Shown: positions 17,026 through 26,105, counted from the stretch's first letter. The stretch: DNA of 64,000 nt from Bariatricus massiliensis (GCF_900086725.1 NZ_LT574838.1:746986-810985); one strand, 5' to 3'. Program-made: numbers and translations. Notes: generated from the sequence alone by a model not told the origin.

Positions 17026-18399
17026 TTACTGAATAAATCCAAATACGTTGAGCAGGATAATGATCATAAATGCCGGTACCACTACCATAGTAAGCGCTTT
17101 GGAGAAGCTGGAGAGCTTGCCGTCACGCCCGTTAGATGTAAGCTCTTTCTCGTATGCCTTGAATCCCCATACCTTCCATACGAAGATACATGTCAAAAGA
17201 CATCCTGCCGGAAGCAGCACATAACCGGTGAAACAATCAAACCAATCATACAGTCCATAATACTCTACTCCTGTGAAATACGGCCAAGGAAGCTTGAAGT
17301 TCTTCATGATTCCAAAGCCCAAGGATACGAGCACATTACCTGCAAGGATGATTCCTGATACAACGCCAACAGCTTTCTTACGTCCCATATTGAGCTTGAT
17401 TTCAAAGGTTCTCATCGTAATCTCAAAGAATGAGAAGAGAGAAGAAATAACCGCAAATGACAGTGCTAAGAAGAATACACTACCAATAATTCTTCCTCCC
17501 GGAAGTCCGCTGAAAATGTTCGTCATAACTTCAAATACAAGGCTGGGTCCTTTCTGTACGTCAAAACCGCCTGCGAAAGCAGATGGAATGATTACGAAAC
17601 CTGCCAGAACCGCAGCAGCAGTGTCACATACACTTACTAAAATCGCGTCGGATTTCAGGTTGTTCTTATCCGGTATGTTGGCGCCCAGTGTTGTAAAGAT
17701 TCCCCAGCCGATACCAACTGAGAACAGTACCTGTGTAGCCGCGTCGGCAAATACTTTGACATTCATCTTACTAAAGTCAGGAATCAAATAATATTTAAGC
17801 CCTTCAATAGCCTTGGGATCGATCGTCAACGCCCATATACCACATACAATCAAGAATACAAACAACAAAGGCATCATAACTTTCGTAACTTTTTCTACTA
17901 TATTCGTAATACCGAATAACAAAAGAATTGATACGAAGGCCAGCAATAAAACGGTCCATACAATTGGTTCTACTGTTGAGCCGGTAAAATCTGTAAAGAA
18001 TGCCCCTTTATCTTCGCCAAAATCTCCACTCACGATATACGTGAATGCGTATTTTAATACCCAGCCGCCTACTACAACATAGTACATGTTGATCATAAGC
18101 GTACAAAGATTGGCCATCCATCCAACAAAGCCCCATTTTTTGTTTATTTTTTCAAATGCCGTTACTGTGTCCGATTTTGAGTGCCGGCCAATCGCCGTTT
18201 CCATCTCAACCATCGGATGAGCCATGATTGCTATAATTATAATATACACGATGAGGAAAATTCCTCCACCGCCACGATACGCGAGATACGGGAATTTCCA
18301 AATATTACCTAGACCAATTGCTGCGCCTGCCGCCACCATGATATATCCGAATCTTGAATTCCATTGTGCCGTTCCATTCCCTTGATTATTATTGCTCAT
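17026..18399 (-). CDS. Sodium-dependent NSS-family transporter
   Basis: The 457-residue protein has about 11-12 transmembrane helices and the NSS signature in helix 1 (AAGAAIGLGNIWKFPYLAYRGGGG), where Na+ and the amino group bind. Bacterial NSS proteins import amino acids or small amines with Na+. It is the last gene of the grdX-grdE-grdB operon, 95 bp after grdB across a strong hairpin. I infer it imports the amine substrate reduced by the Grd protein B encoded upstream. GGGGAAGGAG precedes the start. Confidence 0.93.
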   Translation of the reverse strand: MSNNNQGNGTAQWNSRFGYIMVAAGAAIGLGNIWKFPYLAYRGGGGIFLIVYIIIIAIMAHPMVEMETAIGRHSKSDTVTAFEKINKKWGFVGWMANLCTLMINMYYVVVGGWVLKYAFTYIVSGDFGEDKGAFFTDFTGSTVEPIVWTVLLLAFVSILLLFGITNIVEKVTKVMMPLLFVFLIVCGIWALTIDPKAIEGLKYYLIPDFSKMNVKVFADAATQVLFSVGIGWGIFTTLGANIPDKNNLKSDAILVSVCDTAAAVLAGFVIIPSAFAGGFDVQKGPSLVFEVMTNIFSGLPGGRIIGSVFFLALSFAVISSLFSFFEITMRTFEIKLNMGRKKAVGVVSGIILAGNVLVSLGFGIMKNFKLPWPYFTGVEYYGLYDWFDCFTGYVLLPAGCLLTCIFVWKVWGFKAYEKELTSNGRDGKLSSFSKALTMVVVPAFMIIILLNVFGFIQ

Positions 18400-18433
18400 A
18401 AAACACTCTCCTTCCCCAGGATTCTCTATTTTT

Positions 18434-18460
18434 CCGGGCGGATTGGTTCTATCCGCCCGG
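18434..18460. other. Strong hairpin between grdB and the transporter gene
   Basis: The 10-bp arms CCGGGCGGAT/ATCCGCCCGG enclose a 7-base loop. The minus strand continues with AAAAATAG, not a T run, so it is more likely an RNA-processing or stabilising element than a terminator. Confidence 0.6.
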
Positions 18461-18494
18461 TTTGGAACATAATAACTTTATCATCTGCTAATTT

Positions 18495-19802
18495 CTATTC
18501 AAATACTGTCTGCTCGTCAACCGGTGTCTGAAGTGCTTTAAGTGCACGTTCCACCAATTCACGGCGAATCTGTTTACTCTTCTCTTCCGGAAGGTTCGGA
18601 TCACCCAGAGGATATGGGATACCGATTGCCGGTACGATACGGTTTGCGCCGATTGTGAGGGATATCGGAACTACCGTTGCTATATGAACTACAGGGATGC
18701 CTGCACGCTCAACTTCTTTGACCATCGTTGCACCGCAACGTGTACAGGTACCTCAAGTAGAGGTGAGAACAACTGCTCCCACACCGTCTTCTTTTAATTT
18801 CTTAACAAAGTCTTCCCCGAAGCCTTTGGCATTTCCTGTTGACGTTCCTGTACCTGTGGTCGTGATAAAGTAATTAGCCAGCTCGCCGATTACGCCTTCT
18901 CTTTCCAAATCCCTCATAACATCCAGAGGAACAACAAGGTTTGGATTTTCTGTTACGAAAGCACGATCATATCCACCATGAATGGTCATGAAATCTTTTT
19001 TGTCCATCCGGTCCATGCCTTCAATGCTGTACACGCCGTATTTAGTAGCACTGGAGGATTCAATGTGATCCGGATTGCCCTGCGGAACAATACCACCGGA
19101 AGTAATCATTGCCACCTTCACTTTAGACATGTCAGCTACCGGCGGATTCGGCGGTACACGGTCGAATTTTGGCATTGGGTATTCCGTCTCTACTGCTTCG
19201 CCGCGGCATTTCTTCACAAGGAGATCTACGCCTCGCTCAGAGCCACGTTTTTCATGGAAATAGTTAACTCGGATTCCACGCTCTATGTATCCTTCAATAC
19301 TCGGCCCTAAGATTTCCTCGCCTTTTACCATCTTTTCACCGATAGTCTTGATATGCGGAACCGCATCTTTCATGCCTGCCGCTGAATTCTTAGTTTTTAC
19401 AATAATCAAATCCTTCTTGAACATGTCAACGCCCGGATTCTCTTCGTACATACCGGTAAGTACCGGGATGCCAAGCTCAGCTTCTACAGCCTTACACATT
19501 GTACCACAAGCTACACCATAACGTCCCGCGTTAAAAGCAGGGCCAGCGATAAAAAGTTGTGGGTCGTATTTTTTGATCATCTCAAGAAGTTCTGCCTTAG
19601 CCGCGTCTGTCTTTTCACCAAAGTAGTTGTCACCGCACACAACGGTCGCTACGATTTCATAGTCATCACCGAAAGCTGCTTTAAGCGCAAGTCCCGGGCC
19701 CATAGCGCCTTCGTGAAGTTCCGGTTTCATACCGGCTGCCTCTTCTCCGCCTGCCCCTGCGAAGAAGTTATTGATATAATGAACAATTTTATATTTTGCC
19801 AT
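18495..19802 (-). CDS. grdB: Glycine/sarcosine/betaine reductase protein B selenoprotein subunit (UGA = Sec)
   Basis: The frame is read through an in-frame TGA at 18753-18755, which encodes selenocysteine at residue 350. The downstream frame continues U-GTCTRCGAT and has no independent ribosome site. Total length is 435 residues, as in GrdB/GrdF/GrdI. The N-terminus KIVHYINNFFAGAGGEEAAG is the family start. With GrdE, protein B binds the amine through a pyruvoyl group and passes the carbon unit to the protein A selenocysteine. Substrate choice (glycine, sarcosine or betaine) cannot be decided from sequence alone. It lies 17 bp after grdE. Automated calling would split this gene in two. Confidence 0.95.
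18727..18739 (-). promoter_or_regulatory. Bacterial SECIS hairpin for the grdB UGA
   Basis: Thirteen bases after the TGA, minus-strand GTTGC-GGT-GCAAC forms a small hairpin whose apical loop carries the G/GU expected for SelB recognition. It lies inside the coding region, as bacterial SECIS elements do. Confidence 0.75.
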
Positions 19803-19819
19803 TTTGTTTATCCCCCTTT

Positions 19820-21106
19820 CTAATATGTGCGGGCTGCAAGTTTATTGAAGCCGTTTGCAATCGTAGACGCGATGATAATCTGAAGTTCCGCGTCAAAGCT
19901 GCCATCCGCCTTGATACATCCTTCATATCCACCAATCATTGTCTCTACAAAATCCAATGTACCAATTACGTGATCCATAGCCGGGAAGTGAACAATGATA
20001 TTGCCTTGTCCACAGGATACCATTGTATCCGCTTCCGGAACCGCATCAGCGAGGGATTGGGATTTTCCGTCACGGCCTGGGAACTCATCGGTTATGATGA
20101 CAACCTTCGTTCCGGCCTGAGTCACTTTCTTACAGTTCATCATAAGGTCCGTATCCGGGTTGCCGTATCCCTCTTCTGTGATAAGAAGGCCATCAAGTCC
20201 GATAAACTGGGCGAGCTTAGCGACCATATCGGAACAGCGTTCTTTGTCTGCAAGGAATACATTTTCATTGGTCAGAATAACGCCGATGAAGTTCAGGTCT
20301 TTTCCGTGACGTTTATACAAATCTTCGATAACCGGGTTGTTGAGATGGTGATAAGTGGTAACCTTATCGCATGGGGCTACGCAGTTACCACTGACAATCG
20401 CACCATCCATAATTTCGGTAGGATACATAAGAGTCGGGATGAACTTCTTAGCATCTACCCCATAATAAAATGTATCATGTAACAGTCCCTGAGACTGGAG
20501 CATGTGAACATAGCCAATCTTCGGAAGATCCGGATACTGAGCGATCTGCTCAAGGAGAGGTTTCGTCTCATAAGTCACAATTTCATCCGGTTCTACATTT
20601 CTTCCTGCTTCTCCCACATAAGTTGCCACTTTAAGTCCTGCCATTCTTCCAGCAGCCTCATAGTCATGAGTCTCAAGCCCTTCCTTCGGCTCAATTACTA
20701 CGCACACATTGTATGTCTCAGAAAATGGTGTATATTTAGCAGTAGGGCCTGACATGTCAATTACACCTTCCTGAAATCCTACAATACGGCCGCAAGTGAT
20801 AACAGTAGAGCCTACCAGTGCATGTGTTCTGCCTTCTCCGACTTGTTTAACTTTATTGATAACGCCCGGGAAAATAGCTCCAGGGCCGTCTACTTTAACA
20901 CGTGGTTCAATGACATCCTTTACCGGGGCAATTCTTACAGATTCACCCGGTCTGGCCAATTCCACTCTTGCAGAAATCAGTCTGTCGTCTTCCAGCACTA
21001 ATTTCTCAATTTCTTCTTTACATACAAATAATGTTCCGTTTTCCACATATGTTTTGTCCGCAAACTGAACATCATGGATGTAAATTTTACCTAACTCCAA
21101 TTTCAT
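19820..21106 (-). CDS. grdE: Glycine/sarcosine/betaine reductase protein B proprotein (alpha and beta subunits)
   Basis: This 428-residue GrdE-family proprotein is cleaved autocatalytically between Asn241 and Cys242 (SGNCVAPCDKVTTYHH). The Cys becomes the pyruvoyl group that forms a Schiff base with the amine substrate, and the position matches that known for GrdE. The start MKLELGKIYIHDVQFAD is typical, and AGGAGG precedes it. It lies between grdX (23 bp upstream) and grdB (17 bp downstream). Protein A (grdA), protein C (grdC, grdD) and thioredoxin genes are absent from this window and must be supplied from elsewhere. Confidence 0.94.
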   Translation of the reverse strand: MKLELGKIYIHDVQFADKTYVENGTLFVCKEEIEKLVLEDDRLISARVELARPGESVRIAPVKDVIEPRVKVDGPGAIFPGVINKVKQVGEGRTHALVGSTVITCGRIVGFQEGVIDMSGPTAKYTPFSETYNVCVVIEPKEGLETHDYEAAGRMAGLKVATYVGEAGRNVEPDEIVTYETKPLLEQIAQYPDLPKIGYVHMLQSQGLLHDTFYYGVDAKKFIPTLMYPTEIMDGAIVSGNCVAPCDKVTTYHHLNNPVIEDLYKRHGKDLNFIGVILTNENVFLADKERCSDMVAKLAQFIGLDGLLITEEGYGNPDTDLMMNCKKVTQAGTKVVIITDEFPGRDGKSQSLADAVPEADTMVSCGQGNIIVHFPAMDHVIGTLDFVETMIGGYEGCIKADGSFDAELQIIIASTIANGFNKLAARTY

Positions 21107-21129
21107 AATTGCTGCACCTCCTGATTTTT

Positions 21130-21528
21130 TTACCTTCTATTCATAATAGGGTTCGAAACCACACCTTCCATCAGTGACAAATCGACAGTCCGGAAATCTT
21201 CTCTGGATTTTTCGGGCCAGTCGGGAAGCGGCTTACCTTTGATGAACTTGTGATAAGCTGCAATACTGTCCTCGATAAGTACCAAATCCCTGAACTCCTC
21301 GGCATCCTCAAGTGTGTCCTTGGAAAGGATGATTGATTTAAAAGGCGTCTGATTTGGTTTGACACTTCCTGCCAGAGGGTGGGTCAACAGATGATAACCC
21401 TGATGTATATAGTCTCTTGCTTTTGTAAGAACATCCAGATATGTCCAGCCCTCCTCAAACTCCATCTGGAATATGTCCTTCCATTTTTCAAAACATCTGC
21501 AGTTATTTGTAACCATGACGTTATCCAT
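21130..21528 (-). CDS. grdX: GrdX-family protein
   Basis: This 132-residue protein of the GrdX family is regularly the first gene of glycine, sarcosine or betaine reductase clusters. Its start MDNVMVTNN and the repeated short alpha/beta pattern fit the family. Its biochemical role is unknown. TAAGGAGG precedes the start. It is the first gene after the sigma-54 promoter at 21597-21612. Confidence 0.88.
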   Translation of the reverse strand: MDNVMVTNNCRCFEKWKDIFQMEFEEGWTYLDVLTKARDYIHQGYHLLTHPLAGSVKPNQTPFKSIILSKDTLEDAEEFRDLVLIEDSIAAYHKFIKGKPLPDWPEKSREDFRTVDLSLMEGVVSNPIMNRR

Positions 21529-21596
21529 TTTGACCCTCCTTACCGTCTTTTTGATTACCCGAAAGATATGTGATTTTCTTTCTGCTTATATATAAC

Positions 21597-21612
21597 AGCA
21601 ACCCCTGTGCCA
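21597..21612 (-). promoter_or_regulatory. Sigma-54 (-24/-12) promoter of the grd operon
   Basis: The minus strand reads TGGCACAGGGGTTGCT. GG and GC are at the invariant -24/-12 spacing, and only one defined base of the consensus TGGCACGN4TTGCW is changed. It lies about 70 bp before grdX. Next to it a divergent sigma-54 activator is encoded, which makes the assignment strong. Confidence 0.9.
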
Positions 21613-21639
21613 ATTTTTTATCAATAATCTATTTTTTAA

Positions 21640-21725
21640 CTCAAACACCGCAATCTATAGGAAAACTTTAACAAAATATTTTACTTATAGGTGATGTCTA
21701 TAGCTATTTTGACGGTACACCACAT
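21640..21725. promoter_or_regulatory. Candidate upstream activator sites
   Basis: Between the sigma-54 promoter and the activator gene lie repeated TCTATAG words (near 21652 and 21697) and a loosely inverted GGTG..GTC / GAC..CACC pair (about 21692-21722). Activators of this class bind dyads 80-150 bp upstream of -24. The exact site is a guess. Confidence 0.3.
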
Positions 21726-21756
21726 ATATCAGGCATTTTTCCGGGAACTTTTTTTC

Positions 21757-21785
21757 TTGATTGTGTAATTTTTTTCATGTATAAT
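21757..21785 (+). promoter_or_regulatory. Sigma-A promoter of the activator gene
   Basis: TTGATT (21757-21762), a 17-bp spacer and TATAAT (21780-21785), followed by AGGAGG at 21817-21822. Confidence 0.8.
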
Positions 21786-21829
21786 AAGATTATATTTTAA
21801 CAATATCAGCCACTTTAGGAGGTTAAATC

Positions 21830-22819
21830 GTGAATGTAAAGCAAAAAGAAGAGATACAAAAGGAATTTTTCCTGCAGACAAAAAGCCCTGCGTTTCAAAA
21901 ATCTCTGGATTATTGTGCTCAGGTTGCTTCCGCCAATTCCAACGTACTGTTAATCGGAGAATCAGGAAGCGGTAAAGAAGTCGCGGCCAAATATATCCAT
22001 GCATTGAGCAGCCGTGCGGAAAAGCCATTGGTCTCCGTAAACTGTAATGCATTTACGGAGACTCTTTTGGAGGCAGAACTTTTCGGCTATGAGCAGGGAG
22101 CATTTACCGGGGCCTCGAAAAGCCATACCGGAAAATTTGAGCTGGCCGATCAAGGAACATTTTTTTTGGATGAAATCGGTGACTTAAATGTAACGACTCA
22201 AATCAAGCTTTTGCGCACGATCGAGACGAAGATGGTGGAGCGTATAGGAAGCAATAAGAAACGTCATATTGAATTCCGCCTGATTTCAGCGACGAACCGC
22301 GATTTGTCCAAAGCTATCATAGACGGTCTCTACCGAGAAGACTTTTTTTATCGAATCAGTACAATCGTAATCAAGATTCCTGCCCTTCGTGAGCGGAAGG
22401 AAGATTTAAAGGATATGATCATGTATTTTTTGGATGAAATGCAGCGGGTGAACCGCATTGAAATTACGCACATTGAGCCGGTGGTGTGGGACTTTCTGAT
22501 GAATTATGAATATCCGGGCAATATCCGGGAATTGAAAAACTTGGCAGAGCGGATGGTCGTTCTGTCAAAAGACGGAATCATCACGGAATCAGCGCTTCCA
22601 GTTATGTATAACATCGGCAAAAAACCGATTCATGATGTCGTGGACCGGGATTCTGTGGATGACATTGTGAGCTGGAAGGAGTTTAAAGAGCGGACCGAGA
22701 AGGAGTATCTGCAGCATGTACTGCATGTGGTGAATGGGAATGTGGCCGAGGCAGCAAGGAGACTGGGGATTAGCTCCCGGCAGATATTTAATAAAATTGG
22801 GGAGTATGGAATCCGGTAA
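21830..22819 (+). CDS. Sigma-54-dependent transcriptional activator without sensory domain
   Basis: The gene starts with GTG 21830 after AGGAGG. The 329-residue protein is an AAA+ bacterial enhancer-binding protein. Walker A GESGSGKE is at residues 43-50, the sigma-54 contact loop GAFTGA at 90-95, Walker B FFLDEIGD near 115, and a Fis-type helix-turn-helix at the C-terminus (NVAEAARRLGISSRQIFNKI). Only about 18 residues precede the AAA+ core, so there is no PAS, GAF or receiver domain. Control must come from its own expression, a partner protein or repression by a ligand. It faces the grd operon and almost certainly drives its -24/-12 promoter. Confidence 0.94.
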   Translation: MNVKQKEEIQKEFFLQTKSPAFQKSLDYCAQVASANSNVLLIGESGSGKEVAAKYIHALSSRAEKPLVSVNCNAFTETLLEAELFGYEQGAFTGASKSHTGKFELADQGTFFLDEIGDLNVTTQIKLLRTIETKMVERIGSNKKRHIEFRLISATNRDLSKAIIDGLYREDFFYRISTIVIKIPALRERKEDLKDMIMYFLDEMQRVNRIEITHIEPVVWDFLMNYEYPGNIRELKNLAERMVVLSKDGIITESALPVMYNIGKKPIHDVVDRDSVDDIVSWKEFKERTEKEYLQHVLHVVNGNVAEAARRLGISSRQIFNKIGEYGIR

Positions 22820-22846
22820 GAGGGCAACTGAGTGTGCGAAGTATTT

Positions 22847-22880
22847 AAAAAGTCTGGCAACCGAAACTGCCAGACTTTTT
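22847..22880. terminator. Bidirectional terminator
   Basis: AAAAAGTCTGGCA/TGCCAGACTTTTT with an 8-base loop between convergent genes. It works for the activator on plus and for the large gene on minus. Confidence 0.88.
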
Positions 22881-22933
22881 GTCTCATACCTTCTTCTTAA
22901 TTTACTCATATTACTGTCATTTAGACACCTGTG

Positions 22934-25111
22934 CTACACCTTCAAAGCATGCACTTCCACCCAATCAGACTCTAGATTCTCATAAACTGCGCGGATATGG
23001 AATACGCCCGGACGGGTCAGACTCATCTGATTATGCAGAACCTGAATCCCTCGAGAATAAGATTCCTGCGCCTCCCAAATAACGGGAACCGGTATCTCCC
23101 GTTCTCTCTCGTCATACACCATGACCGTCAGTGTTTCAACCGCCTCCAAGTTGATTACCGCCCCATCTGCTGAAGTCCTCACCTCTCCGCTTACTGTAAT
23201 ATGTCCTTCCAAAGGCCTTGGATGTACCATCACTTTCACAATCACGGTATGAATGGTATTATTCGTAATCGGTTTCTCTTCCGCACTGGTATAATAATTA
23301 TCTCTAATCAGGTATTTGGCATAGACCGTACCTTCTCCGTTTCCTTGAATAAAAGGCATGTTTGTAAGCGGCTCATGCTCAATCGACGCAACAGATTTAT
23401 CCAATAGCTTTTCCCCATTCTCATCCACCAGAATCCACTCTCCAAAGCTGCTGTCAAAGCCATAAAATGGTACATTTAATAAATTATACCCCTCTATCTC
23501 CCAGTTCTCATGATAAATTCTGTCATCGATACCGATATTATATTCCGGACTACCGTTAATCAGACGTAGTTTGTCAAGTGTGTAAAGAGGTATGGCCCTC
23601 TCAATCTTACTGGAAACACCGATTCCTGTTTCCGTTAATTTAGCGCCCGCTGGAGACATCGGTCTCTTTGTAGTCAAATTCTCTATCAGCTTCTCCGGCT
23701 CCATTTTAGGCTTCACAGGAATAGTTTCTGTCTTCCCATAATTTGATTTTGCCGCACCCTGCTTCAATATGGTTTCCCAGTTCAGCTCCGTACTCAGTAC
23801 TCCTTTATTTTTACTTTTTACTTTCGTAAATCCATAAGTCTTTTCGTATCCACTGACTTTAGAATAATTTTTGTTTCGCATATAAAGATTCTCTGAGGCA
23901 TCCTCCCCGGCATCCCCCGCCGCCGACGGTGCAAACAGTGTAATAAAGGAGCGCTGGTCATATCCAGCCGTGCTGAAAGTATGAACGGCAGCATTGTCAT
24001 CATAGCAAGTCCCGCACATTGAGAATACTGCCACATCGAACTGTATCATCACTGGGCAGTCATAATTCAATGTCGTAACCGTATTGGTTTTCTGCTGCCG
24101 AATCGCCAGCTTCGTGTGCGGGGGCATCACCGTCGTGACACTGGAGCTGTCGTTGATTCCTTTGCTCACGGACTCCTCTTTCGAATATGCGGTCCCGATG
24201 ACCTGCCCAGCCGTAAATTGCAGCTGAAGCGCTGTCTCTCCTCCTTTTAGTACATCTCCAAATTTGTATGAGGCGCCAATCATCTCGCTGAAACTATACT
24301 CTTTTGAATTGGTTATTGTATTTGCCTCTGTCTCTACCTGCGACATTGTAAGCGTCACTGTCTCACTCGAAGCTTCTCTCCCAGCATTGCAGGCATCATA
24401 GTACCTCGCTTCTCCTGAACCGTTATTGGTATATGTAAATCCCGGAATACCTCCCCGCTCAATCGCCTCTTCGATGGTCATATTTCCGATTGCCGTATTA
24501 TACGGCGTACCATCAGACACTACCTTCAGCCTGAAGTTATAGAATGCAAGTCCCAGAACAGTATAGCCGAATTGGTAAGTCTTCCCGTACCGGTCTCTAA
24601 TTCCCGCAATTGTATAAAATACTGTCTGCTGCTCCTTCTTATCATGAAACGGTTCCAAAGTCGCCTGATTAATAAAGCTCTGTGCTTTCAGCTTTCTTCC
24701 AATTAAATCTTCCGCCAGCTTGCCCGCTGCCTGCTCCACTTCATTAAGCGAACTCGTGAGCACTAGTCCAGTACTTCCATATTTATCATCACCACTGGTA
24801 ATACCATGTTTGTTGCAAAGGCATTCAATCATATCGATATAATGCCCTTCTCCATAATCCTTATCCCAGCCGTTCCCCGCATGATCCCAATAACTGTCAG
24901 AATTACTTTTAAAAATCTGGTATGCAAGCTGTGCCCAATTAAAAAGTTGATCACAATTTATCAGAGCGTCCTGTAAAAAAACGTCCTTCTGGTCCGTGTC
25001 TCCCCGTTCCTTACTGTCCTTGTAAAAATCATAACATTCCCGCTCCGGCAGCTGTCCTTCCGCTGGCAGCTTAATTGGAGTGACCTCTCCATACTTTCCA
25101 TATGTTCCCAT
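22934..25111 (-). CDS. Large protein with aerolysin-like pore-forming segment and C-terminal beta domains
   Basis: I place the start at ATG 25111 after AAGGAGG, giving 725 residues. The N-terminal 240 residues are helical and then globular (DALINCDQLFNWAQLAYQIF near 50). Residues about 243-365 show the long amphipathic strands of the aerolysin/ETX-MTX2 fold: a Ser/Thr-rich strand pair, ALQLQFTAGQ, a Ser-rich turn, then VTTVMPPHTKLAI with TTLNYDCPVMIQFDVAVF. The rest is beta-rich and ends with an Ig-like module near 630-725. No signal peptide or membrane helix is visible, so release would need lysis or another route. It is monocistronic. The pore-forming assignment rests on pattern only; a structural or spore-associated protein is the alternative. 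Confidence 0.5.
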   Translation of the reverse strand: MGTYGKYGEVTPIKLPAEGQLPERECYDFYKDSKERGDTDQKDVFLQDALINCDQLFNWAQLAYQIFKSNSDSYWDHAGNGWDKDYGEGHYIDMIECLCNKHGITSGDDKYGSTGLVLTSSLNEVEQAAGKLAEDLIGRKLKAQSFINQATLEPFHDKKEQQTVFYTIAGIRDRYGKTYQFGYTVLGLAFYNFRLKVVSDGTPYNTAIGNMTIEEAIERGGIPGFTYTNNGSGEARYYDACNAGREASSETVTLTMSQVETEANTITNSKEYSFSEMIGASYKFGDVLKGGETALQLQFTAGQVIGTAYSKEESVSKGINDSSSVTTVMPPHTKLAIRQQKTNTVTTLNYDCPVMIQFDVAVFSMCGTCYDDNAAVHTFSTAGYDQRSFITLFAPSAAGDAGEDASENLYMRNKNYSKVSGYEKTYGFTKVKSKNKGVLSTELNWETILKQGAAKSNYGKTETIPVKPKMEPEKLIENLTTKRPMSPAGAKLTETGIGVSSKIERAIPLYTLDKLRLINGSPEYNIGIDDRIYHENWEIEGYNLLNVPFYGFDSSFGEWILVDENGEKLLDKSVASIEHEPLTNMPFIQGNGEGTVYAKYLIRDNYYTSAEEKPITNNTIHTVIVKVMVHPRPLEGHITVSGEVRTSADGAVINLEAVETLTVMVYDEREREIPVPVIWEAQESYSRGIQVLHNQMSLTRPGVFHIRAVYENLESDWVEVHALKV

Positions 25112-25354
25112 GTACGTCCTCCTTTCATGCAATTGTTGATAGGTTATGCGCGCATTTTATTTGGTTAGTACATTATATGAAGGTTGTCCGGAAAAATGTA
25201 TGTGGCATGGAGAATTTATGCTGAAAATCTTGGAAAGATGATAACAGAATACTGAGAATATAGATAAGGAATGGTTAAAAATTATTGTACATTTGCTGCC
25301 CCATAATTGGTATTGAAATATGTTTGGTAATATAATGAACTTAATTTTTTGTTC

Positions 25355-25582
25355 TTCTGTGCAGATGGGTTGACCGGTATCAAAGAAGCGATTGGGACAG
25401 CGTATCCGAAGACTGAATATCAGCGCTGCATCGTGCATCAGATTCGTAATACCATGAAGTATGTGGCAGATAAGGACAGAAAGCCGTTTTGTGCAGACCT
25501 TTAAACAATCTATCAGGCGCCAACAGAAGAGAATGCACTGGATGCAACTTATCGGAAGCTGAACCGCCAGAGAAGTGCATTC
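25355..25582 (+). pseudogene. IS256-family transposase fragment
   Basis: A plus-strand frame reads CADGLTGIKEAIGTAYPK, RCIVHQIRNTMKYVADKDRK, then an in-frame TAA at about 25502, then TIYQAPTEENALDA. This is the catalytic middle of an IS256/mutator-type transposase, with the DG of the DDE site. Both ends are missing and a stop interrupts it, so it is a remnant. The 240 bp upstream (25112-25354) hold nothing else I can name. Confidence 0.85.
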
Positions 25583-25810
25583 CCAAGCGACACATCTCAA
25601 AATATGTCCCCGACCATCCAATCCTAAAACACTCTCTGCCGCATTGTCCATAGTACCAAATCTTGGACTTGGACAATCATCAAATGTAATATCAATATCG
25701 GGAAGAAATAAGAAGTTATTTGCAAACCTTACGCAGGTTTCAAATATCGAAGCTTTCTCATTCACTAATTTCATTTGTTCTTCTGTTAACGTAGTACTTC
25801 CATAAAAAAA
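25583..25810 (-). pseudogene. Truncated open frame of unknown origin
   Basis: A minus-strand frame reads about 65 plausible residues (YGSTTLTEEQMKLVNEKAS, then NNFLFLPDIDITFDDCPS) before running into sequence antisense to the transposase remnant. It looks like the beginning of a gene broken by the insertion. I do not recognise the family. Confidence 0.4.
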
Positions 25811-25815
25811 TCATG

Positions 25816-26103
25816 TTAAAACAGCGGCCTCTTATATACGCCATCGCTTACCAGTTTCTTAAAGCTGTCGGCCACGGATGCCTTGTCCACTACATTAGTG
25901 AAACCAATCCAACGATTTCTTGTTTCAAGCATCTTCACGTATACAGTGCCTTCCTTGATCAGGTTATTGATGATAATTGGCAGTAAGTACTTGGCTTTCT
26001 GAGGATTCATTCCGCTCTCGGAATCCTCCATTGCTTCGAGGAACTACGCAAAGCCAGTCTTCAGGATATCCGAGAACTTCAGTGTCAATCCCCACATATT
26101 CAT
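25816..26103 (-). pseudogene. C-terminal remnant of a sugar-phosphate nucleotidyltransferase
   Basis: Starting 2-3 bases after the wzx stop, the frame reads NMWGLTLKFSDILKTGFA, a TAG stop, then FLEAMEDSESG, NPQKAKYLLPIIINNLIKEG, RWIGFTNVVDKASVADSF. This matches the C-terminal third of nucleotidyltransferase-family proteins, where FF/YLLP, W.GVTY.EDK and a final GVY are typical. The N-terminal catalytic part is gone and one codon is a stop. It marks the decayed 3' end of cassette B. Confidence 0.75.
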
Positions 26104-26105
26104 TT

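Noticed and set aside
18753..18755. Frameshift or nonsense mutation splitting grdB
   Set aside because: The stop is exactly the family selenocysteine UGA, with a SECIS hairpin after it, and the frame continues.
25157..25774. 205-codon minus-strand open frame
   Set aside because: Its second half is antisense to a clear IS256-type transposase remnant and its composition is not protein-like; only the first 65 or so codons are kept, as a truncated frame.
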